Source: Bacteroidales bacterium UBA4230 (lineage in GTDB: Bacteria; Bacteroidota; Bacteroidia; Bacteroidales; UBA932). From it: a stretch of DNA of 18,343 nt. Within the stretch, counting starts at the first letter, position 1, and each line of letters begins with the position of its first letter. A program made the position numbers and the translations under genes. The notes below the pieces were generated by a model, which worked only from the letters and a program-made list of their open reading frames with translations, did not search any database and was not told the DNA's origin. Below are positions 14,187 to 18,343 of the stretch, one piece after another. The stretch spans positions 1 through 18,343 of the forward strand of contig DGXO01000054.1 of NCBI GenBank assembly GCA_002395605.1, written 5' to 3'.

Positions 14187-15026
14187 CTAAAAACTAATGT
14201 AGTCGGCGGGATTTTGAGGATGGCCGCCGTACCAGAGTTCAAAATGAAGGTGGTCTCCCTTAGTGAGCGACGGCGACGATGCCAGGAGCGCCACCGGAGT
14301 GCCGGCCTTTACGGCATCCCCCACCTTGTGAAGCAGTTTCTGGTTGTTGCGATAAATAGAAATGATGTCTCCCTGGTGCTGGAGAATGATGGAATAGCCT
14401 TTGTCCTGGTCCCAGCCGGTGGAGATTACGGTGCCGTCAAGCACGCTCATGACCATGGTGCCGGCGGGGGCGGTAATGTCCGTCCAGGGATGGACGGTTG
14501 CGTCGAAACCTTTGGAAACCACGCCTTTGATGGGCGGGAAGAAGGTCTGGGCTTCAATTGGAAGGTTCCTGCGCTGGGAAGACACCCCAAACTGCTCCTG
14601 GGCCTGGACATCGGCCCTCAGGAGAGAGTCCCGGAGGTCCAGGAAAGAGGCCGAAGGAAGGGCCGAAGACCCACGGCTCCCGAGGATGAGGGAATCCATG
14701 CGGATGGGCTCCTGTCCGGAAACCACGCGGCGGAGGTTCTCCGAGTAGAGCTGCCACTGGATGATGCGGGTTTCAAGGGAATCTATGCGCTGGGCGTTCT
14801 GGACTGCCTGACGGCGGGTATAGGCATCCGGATACCCGGGAATGAAGGTTCTTATGGGGGTGTAGGCTATGAGGCAGAAAAGCCCCACAACCACAATGAG
14901 GACGGCCGAAACAATGGCAAGGATCATGGTCCTGCGGCTGAAGCGGAGGCTCCACAGGCGCTCATGAGTGCTTGCATTCACCATTGACAGGCGGAAATTC
15001 CTGGCCTTGTTATCTTTACTTTCCAT
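14187..15026 (-). CDS. Membrane-anchored M23-family peptidase-like protein with altered active site
   Basis: A 279-residue protein with an N-terminal cytoplasmic stretch, one membrane helix (about 34-54), a helical region around 65-105 (predicted coiled coil) and a C-terminal M23/LytM domain (about 160-279) in the periplasm. The zinc ligands are in place: His179 and Asp183 in HPWTD, and His251 in DHLHFEL, with His249 also present. The conserved His of the Y-x-H motif is replaced: the segment reads SIYRNNQKLL, with Asn216 at that position, so activity may be reduced or lost as in regulatory LytM proteins. It is the first gene of the leftward M23-dxr-rseP-DUF4837 cluster and diverges from ruvX across 29 nt. 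Confidence 0.87.
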   Translation of the reverse strand: MESKDNKARNFRLSMVNASTHERLWSLRFSRRTMILAIVSAVLIVVVGLFCLIAYTPIRTFIPGYPDAYTRRQAVQNAQRIDSLETRIIQWQLYSENLRRVVSGQEPIRMDSLILGSRGSSALPSASFLDLRDSLLRADVQAQEQFGVSSQRRNLPIEAQTFFPPIKGVVSKGFDATVHPWTDITAPAGTMVMSVLDGTVISTGWDQDKGYSIILQHQGDIISIYRNNQKLLHKVGDAVKAGTPVALLASSPSLTKGDHLHFELWYGGHPQNPADYISF

Positions 15027-15035
15027 AATTATTCT

Positions 15036-15043
15036 TAACTTTG
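15036..15043 (+). promoter_or_regulatory. Possible -7 box for ruvX/def
   Basis: TAACTTTG fits TAnnTTTG, but no TTTG lies at the right spacing upstream. A start near 15050 would leave a leader of only about 6 nt before the ATG at 15056, so transcripts would be almost leaderless. Confidence 0.35.
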
Positions 15044-15055
15044 CGCCCGGAATTT

Positions 15056-15475
15056 ATGAACAGGATAATCGGCATAGATTACGGGCTCAAACGTACCGGC
15101 CTTGCGGCAAGCGACCCTTTGGGGATTTTTGCGCAGGCGCTGGATACCGTACATTCTGCAAAGATAATAGATTATCTCAAAAATTACGCCCAAAATGAGA
15201 GAATCGTTGGATTTGTGGTAGGGTATCCCATGAACCTGGATGGCAGGCCATCTGAGGCAAAAGCCCATGTGGACGCCTTCCTCCCAAGCCTCAGGAAAGC
15301 CTTCCCGGACGTACCCGTAACACTTGAGGACGAGCGCTTTACGTCCGTCCTTGCCCACCGCGCCATGATAGACGGCGGCATGAAGGCCTCCCGCCGAAGG
15401 GACAAAACGGAGGTAGACCGCATTTCGGCCGCAATTATTTTGCAAGGCTATCTTGACCGCCAGGCAAAACATTAG
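15056..15475 (+). CDS. ruvX: Holliday junction resolvase-like protein RuvX/YqgF
   Basis: An RNase H-fold nuclease of the YqgF family, linked to pre-16S rRNA 5' maturation and proposed as a Holliday junction resolvase. It has 139 residues from the ATG at 15056 (MNRIIGIDYGLKRTG); a TTG at 15041 in the same frame would add five residues before the conserved first strand and is less likely. Motifs: GIDYG with the first catalytic Asp, GFVVGYPMNLDG, VTLEDERFTS with the acidic pair, and KTEVDRISAAIILQGYL with the last acidic residue. Followed by def after 68 nt of repeat sequence; ruvX-def is a gene order I associate with Bacteroidota. Confidence 0.93.
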   Translation: MNRIIGIDYGLKRTGLAASDPLGIFAQALDTVHSAKIIDYLKNYAQNERIVGFVVGYPMNLDGRPSEAKAHVDAFLPSLRKAFPDVPVTLEDERFTSVLAHRAMIDGGMKASRRRDKTEVDRISAAIILQGYLDRQAKH

Positions 15476-15476
15476 T

Positions 15477-15527
15477 TGTCATCCCGAGCAAAGCCGATTG
15501 TCATCCCGAGCGAAGCCGAGGGATCTC
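15477..15527 (+). repeat. Tandem copies of the GTCAT...ATCTC element between ruvX and def
   Basis: A shortened copy (15477-15497, TGTCATCCCGAGCAAAGCC plus GA) is followed directly by a longer copy (15498-15527) that ends GGGATCTC. Both are in the same direction. The first copy starts two bases after the ruvX stop codon. The longer copy is close in sequence to the three coding copies at 8826-9009. Confidence 0.85.
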
Positions 15528-15543
15528 AAACAGAACAGAGATT

Positions 15544-16098
15544 ATGATTAAACCTATATACTTATACGGCGCAGAGGTGCTCAGGCAGAAAGCCGCACCT
15601 GCCAACATAGAAGACCGTGACGGCATCACCGCCCTGGTCCAGGACCTCAAGGACACCCTTGTGAGGGCCGATGGCTGCGGCCTTGCCGCTCCCCAGATCG
15701 GCGTGAGCCTAAGGGTTGTGATAGTGGACGGAGACGTTGTCTCTGACACCTATCCCTACCTCAAGGACTTCCGCCGCACCATCATAAACCCGGAAATCCT
15801 GGAAGAAAGCGAGGAAGCTGTCACCTACTCTGAGGGCTGCCTCTCAATCCCCGGCATCTACTGCGACGTTGTTCGGCCCAAAAAGATAAAGCTGCGCTAC
15901 TACAACGAGGATTTTGTGCAGGTGACGGAGGAGTTTGACAACTTTGCCGCCCGCATGATCCAACACGAGCTTTCGCACCTTGACGGAGACCTTTTCACGG
16001 ACCACGCCGCCCCCATCCGTAAAAAAATGATATCCAGTAAATTACTGAATATCACTAAAGGCAAAGTGCATCCGCACTACAATTCCAAACTGAAATAA
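15544..16098 (+). CDS. def: Peptide deformylase
   Basis: Removes the formyl group from the N-terminal Met of new proteins. It has 184 residues. The three catalytic motifs are complete: GCGLAAPQIGV (motif 1), EGCLSIPG (motif 2, with the Cys metal ligand) and QHELSHLDGDLF (motif 3, HExxH). The ATG at 15544 directly precedes a conserved IKPIYLYGAEVLRQKA start. It is downstream of ruvX in the same direction and converges on the M23-LysM gene across 55 nt of palindromic sequence. Confidence 0.96.
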   Translation: MIKPIYLYGAEVLRQKAAPANIEDRDGITALVQDLKDTLVRADGCGLAAPQIGVSLRVVIVDGDVVSDTYPYLKDFRRTIINPEILEESEEAVTYSEGCLSIPGIYCDVVRPKKIKLRYYNEDFVQVTEEFDNFAARMIQHELSHLDGDLFTDHAAPIRKKMISSKLLNITKGKVHPHYNSKLK

Positions 16099-16099
16099 C

Positions 16100-16153
16100 A
16101 GATGCCCGGTCTAGCCGGGCATGACGTCATTGCCGGCAATGACCGGCAATCTC
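16100..16153. repeat. Abutting head-to-head palindromic elements between convergent genes
   Basis: The left element runs from AGAT to ATGAC (16100-16125) with the stem ATGCCCGG / CCGGGCAT. The right one runs from GTCAT to ATCTC (16126-16153) with the stem ATTGCCGG / CCGGCAAT. They meet exactly at 16125/16126. The internal stems differ from the AGATTCTTC type at 610-680 but the ends are the same. The stretch fills the whole gap between the def stop and the M23-LysM stop, so the hairpins may also act as a two-way terminator, although no long T run follows either. Confidence 0.75.
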
Positions 16154-17194
16154 CTACCTCACACGAAGCCTCTGTCCAATCCTAAGGATGGAGGATTCTT
16201 TTATGCCGTTGAGACGGCACAGTTCACGCACGGAGGTGTGATACTTGCGGGCGATGCTGGAAAGGGTGTCTCCGGAGCGGACAGTGTGATAGCGCATTGC
16301 GGCGGCTTCGGCGGCGGCACGGGCGGCAGCCTCTTTCTTGGCCTGTTCTTCGGCGGCTAAACGGTCTTCTTCGTCGGTGCGGAAAATCTCGTCTTCGTCG
16401 TCTACGTTCTGGACATACCTCTGGTTGGGGTTGAAGTACCATGAGCGTACTTTCAGGAGCCTGTGCCTAAGCGTTCCGGTTTCAAAATCTATGAGCCACT
16501 GGGGGTCGAAGGCGGCGCCGTAATATCGGGTTTCGAAGTGAAGGTGCGGCCCGGTAGAGCGGCCCGTGGAGCCTCCAAGGCCGATAATGTCCCCTGCATT
16601 CACCCAGTCTCCGGCCTTGACGTCACGGCGCGAAAGATGGCCGTAGAAGGTTTCCAGGCCATTGGCGTGGCGTATCACCACAAGGTTGCCGTAACCTCCC
16701 ACATATTCGGAGATGCGAACCTTGCCGTCAAAGGTTGCGGGAACCGGAGTGCCGGTTGGATAAGGCAGGTCTATGCCCTGGTGACGGCGCCCGTGACGAT
16801 AGCCGTAAAGCGAACGGGGCTTCACCTGGTTGGGGCAGCAGTAGGAATCCAGGGAATCCACCACCCAAATTGAAAAGCGGTCCGGGATATCCTTGGGCTC
16901 CTCCCTGTACGGATTCACGGTCTTGGTGTCCCAGAAAGCCGTGAAAACACTGTCTTCCACAACCATGGAGGGGTCTTTCACATAGCGGTAGGTGCCGTTA
17001 TTGTACAGGACCACCTTCACGGCGGGGTTTCCGGTATCAAGGGTATCGGCATACGGAGTGCCCTTTTTATTTGAGGACTGCACGGTTTGACGGCCGAACC
17101 TGTACCTGAGGGAATCGGCCTGCCGGTCTTCATCCTGGGCAAAGGCCGAAAAGGCGGCCGCCAAACCTGCCAGTATCATTAACAGTCTTCTCAT
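16154..17194 (-). CDS. Secreted M23 peptidase with C-terminal LysM domain
   Basis: A probable periplasmic peptidoglycan endopeptidase of 346 residues with a signal peptide (about 1-20, ending FSAFAQ). The M23 domain spans about 125-240 and has a complete site: H138-Q-G-I-D142, Y184-G-H186, and H217-L-H219 in TGPHLHFE. An acidic, Ala-rich helical linker (about 265-300) leads to a LysM domain at 302-346 (YHTVRSGDTLSSIARKYHTS) that binds glycan. In contrast to the M23-like protein at 14187-15026, all catalytic residues are present. It lies 6 nt after the phosphomannomutase gene and is probably co-transcribed with it. Confidence 0.94.
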   Translation of the reverse strand: MRRLLMILAGLAAAFSAFAQDEDRQADSLRYRFGRQTVQSSNKKGTPYADTLDTGNPAVKVVLYNNGTYRYVKDPSMVVEDSVFTAFWDTKTVNPYREEPKDIPDRFSIWVVDSLDSYCCPNQVKPRSLYGYRHGRRHQGIDLPYPTGTPVPATFDGKVRISEYVGGYGNLVVIRHANGLETFYGHLSRRDVKAGDWVNAGDIIGLGGSTGRSTGPHLHFETRYYGAAFDPQWLIDFETGTLRHRLLKVRSWYFNPNQRYVQNVDDEDEIFRTDEEDRLAAEEQAKKEAAARAAAEAAAMRYHTVRSGDTLSSIARKYHTSVRELCRLNGIKESSILRIGQRLRVR

Positions 17195-17200
17195 CCGGCC

Positions 17201-18343
17201 TCAACGTTTTCCGCCTAACTTGCCAACGATGATGGAATCGGCCTCCGCGATCTTCTCCTTGAGGGTTTCCTTGGAAGTTGCTTCGCAGATGAAGCGGAGG
17301 TAGGGCTCCGTGTTGGAAGGACGGATGTTGAACCACCAGCCGGGGAATTCCAGGCGATAGCCGTCAAAGTCCATCACCTTGGTGGGAGTTTCCTTGGACT
17401 CAAAGTAGGCCTTCACGGCATCCATGGCGCCCTTCTTGTCCTCAACCTTGTAGTTGATTTCTCCGGAATTCTCATAGCGGGTGAGGCGGTCCATTTCCTC
17501 TGAGAGTTTGATTCCCTGCTTCTTGAGGGCCGAAACAATCCTGAGAACGATGATGGAGGAAAGCATGCCGCTGTCGGAGTAGAAGAAGTCCTTGAAATAG
17601 TAGTGACCGGCCAGTTCCCCGCCCCAGAGACCGTCTATTTCGCGGAGTTTGGGGGCTGCGAAGGCACGGCCTACACGCCAGGTGTGGACATCGGCATTGT
17701 ATTTAGACTTCAGTTCCTCCGCAACGGCAAGGCTGGAGCGGATTTCCTGGAGCACGCGAGGGTTCTTCTCTCCCCTTTCGTCGCAGAAATAGCGGGCCAT
17801 CAGGGCAACCACAAGGTCAGGGGCCACAAAGCGGGCGCGGTCGTCTACAAACATCACGCGGTCTGCGTCTCCGTCGTAGATTACGCCGATATCGGCCTTG
17901 GAAGATGCCACAAGCTCCTTCAGGGGCTCTACGTTCTTGGCCACCAAGGGATTGGGCTCGTGGTTGGGGAAGCTGCCGTCCATGGTGTCGAAGAGGAATT
18001 CGGCATTTTCTCCGGCGTAGATTTCCTTTGCAAAGAGGCAGGCCATGCCGTTTGAAAGGTCGAACGCTATCTTGAGGTTGGAGTAGTCTCCCTTGTATTT
18101 CTTGAGGAAGGCTATGTAGTCCGGCTTGATGTCAATTTCCTTCACCTTGCCGGGAGTTTCGGCCTTAGGGGTGGGACGGCCTTCGTCGATCCACTGTTTG
18201 ATTTGGCCAAGGCCGGTGTCCAGGCCCACAGGAAGGGCGTTTTCGCGGCTTACCTTCATGCCGTTGTACTCCCTGGGGTTGTGGGAGGCGGTGATTTGGA
18301 TGGAGGCCTTGTAGCCGTAGTTGGCCGTGCCGAAGTACACCAG
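17201..18343 (-). CDS. Phosphomannomutase/phosphoglucomutase, partial at N-terminus
   Basis: Interconverts hexose 1- and 6-phosphates for envelope sugar precursors. 380 codons plus the stop are visible and the 5' end lies beyond the window (about 70-90 residues missing). The reading frame is open to the window edge, so the GTG at 18340 is not taken as a start. The phosphoserine loop TASHNP is visible near the visible N-terminus, then the Mg-binding DGDADR (family usual DGDGDR), the sugar-binding GGELAGH (usual GGExSGH) and the phosphate-binding RPSNTEPYLR. The substitutions are mild and found in active relatives. Mannose versus glucose preference cannot be decided from the motifs. Probably in one unit with the M23-LysM gene. 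Confidence 0.93.
   Translation of the reverse strand: MVYFGTANYGYKASIQITASHNPREYNGMKVSRENALPVGLDTGLGQIKQWIDEGRPTPKAETPGKVKEIDIKPDYIAFLKKYKGDYSNLKIAFDLSNGMACLFAKEIYAGENAEFLFDTMDGSFPNHEPNPLVAKNVEPLKELVASSKADIGVIYDGDADRVMFVDDRARFVAPDLVVALMARYFCDERGEKNPRVLQEIRSSLAVAEELKSKYNADVHTWRVGRAFAAPKLREIDGLWGGELAGHYYFKDFFYSDSGMLSSIIVLRIVSALKKQGIKLSEEMDRLTRYENSGEINYKVEDKKGAMDAVKAYFESKETPTKVMDFDGYRLEFPGWWFNIRPSNTEPYLRFICEATSKETLKEKIAEADSIIVGKLGGKR

Noticed and set aside
14186..14242. Upstream start for dxr
   Set aside because: The extra 19 residues precede the NADPH-binding strand that normally begins the protein and overlap the upstream gene by 56 nt.
12158..14987. Plus-strand frames of 240-293 codons opposite rseP, dxr and the M23-like gene
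   Set aside because: All three lie antisense to confidently identified genes and show no domain.
15088..15095. A TACGTTTG box on the minus strand as promoter for the M23-dxr-rseP unit
   Set aside because: It fits TAnnTTTG but lies inside ruvX, and no TTTG occurs at the required spacing; the match may be chance.

Overview
The window looks like a chromosomal segment of a Bacteroidales-type bacterium (phylum Bacteroidota) with fairly high GC. The lineage call rests on four kinds of evidence: several phylum-typical families (DUF4837, DUF4922 fused to a SpoIID-like region, HU-CCDC81 protein, DUF6515-like secreted protein); the gene orders M23-dxr-rseP-DUF4837 and ruvX-def; -7 boxes of the form TAnnTTTG with TTTG about 19-20 nt upstream; and A-rich leaders with weak Shine-Dalgarno signals. 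A more precise placement (Rikenellaceae or a related rumen/gut lineage) is only a guess. I see no phage, transposase, CRISPR or plasmid genes. This is mostly housekeeping DNA.

Layout: (1) 1-503, minus: 3'-truncated nicotinamidase gene with its own promoter. (2) 590-697: a large palindrome that also looks like a leftward terminator. (3) 717-9591, minus: eight closely packed or overlapping genes that look like one ~9 kb transcription unit. In order of transcription they are an HU-CCDC81 membrane protein, acyl-ACP thioesterase, AAE-family transporter, Nudix hydrolase, DUF4922/SpoIID-like fusion, murI, namZ and a Ser/Arg-rich secreted DUF6515-like protein. (4) 9682-10752: an RNA-rich island with tRNA-Asn (plus strand), five tandem 52-nt hairpin repeats, and a leftward tRNA-Glu / rpsT / tRNA-Pro group. 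(5) 10754-15026, minus: M23 peptidase-like protein, dxr, rseP and DUF4837 lipoprotein, spaced 0-6 nt apart. (6) 15056-16098, plus: ruvX and def. (7) 16154-18343, minus: a phosphomannomutase/phosphoglucomutase gene (cut by the window end) followed by an M23-LysM peptidase.

Cell-envelope work dominates: D-glutamate supply (MurI), MurNAc release (NamZ), two M23 proteins, a LysM protein, a SpoIID-like domain, isoprenoid precursor synthesis (Dxr), intramembrane proteolysis (RseP), fatty-acid release (thioesterase) and sugar-phosphate supply (PMM/PGM).

The most unusual features are not new enzymes. They are: (a) a family of short palindromic elements bounded by GTCAT and ATCT at four loci, one of which is the coding sequence of the HU-CCDC81 gene, where three copies are translated in frame as VIPSE(V/A)EES; (b) the exact-period 52-nt hairpin array beside tRNA-Asn; (c) a DUF4922-SpoIID fusion whose SpoIID half seems shortened and lacks the usual catalytic Glu; (d) an M23 protein with Asn in place of a conserved His; (e) a tRNA-Glu/rpsT/tRNA-Pro group with a terminator hairpin straddling the rpsT stop codon. 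I do not claim a complete undescribed system here.
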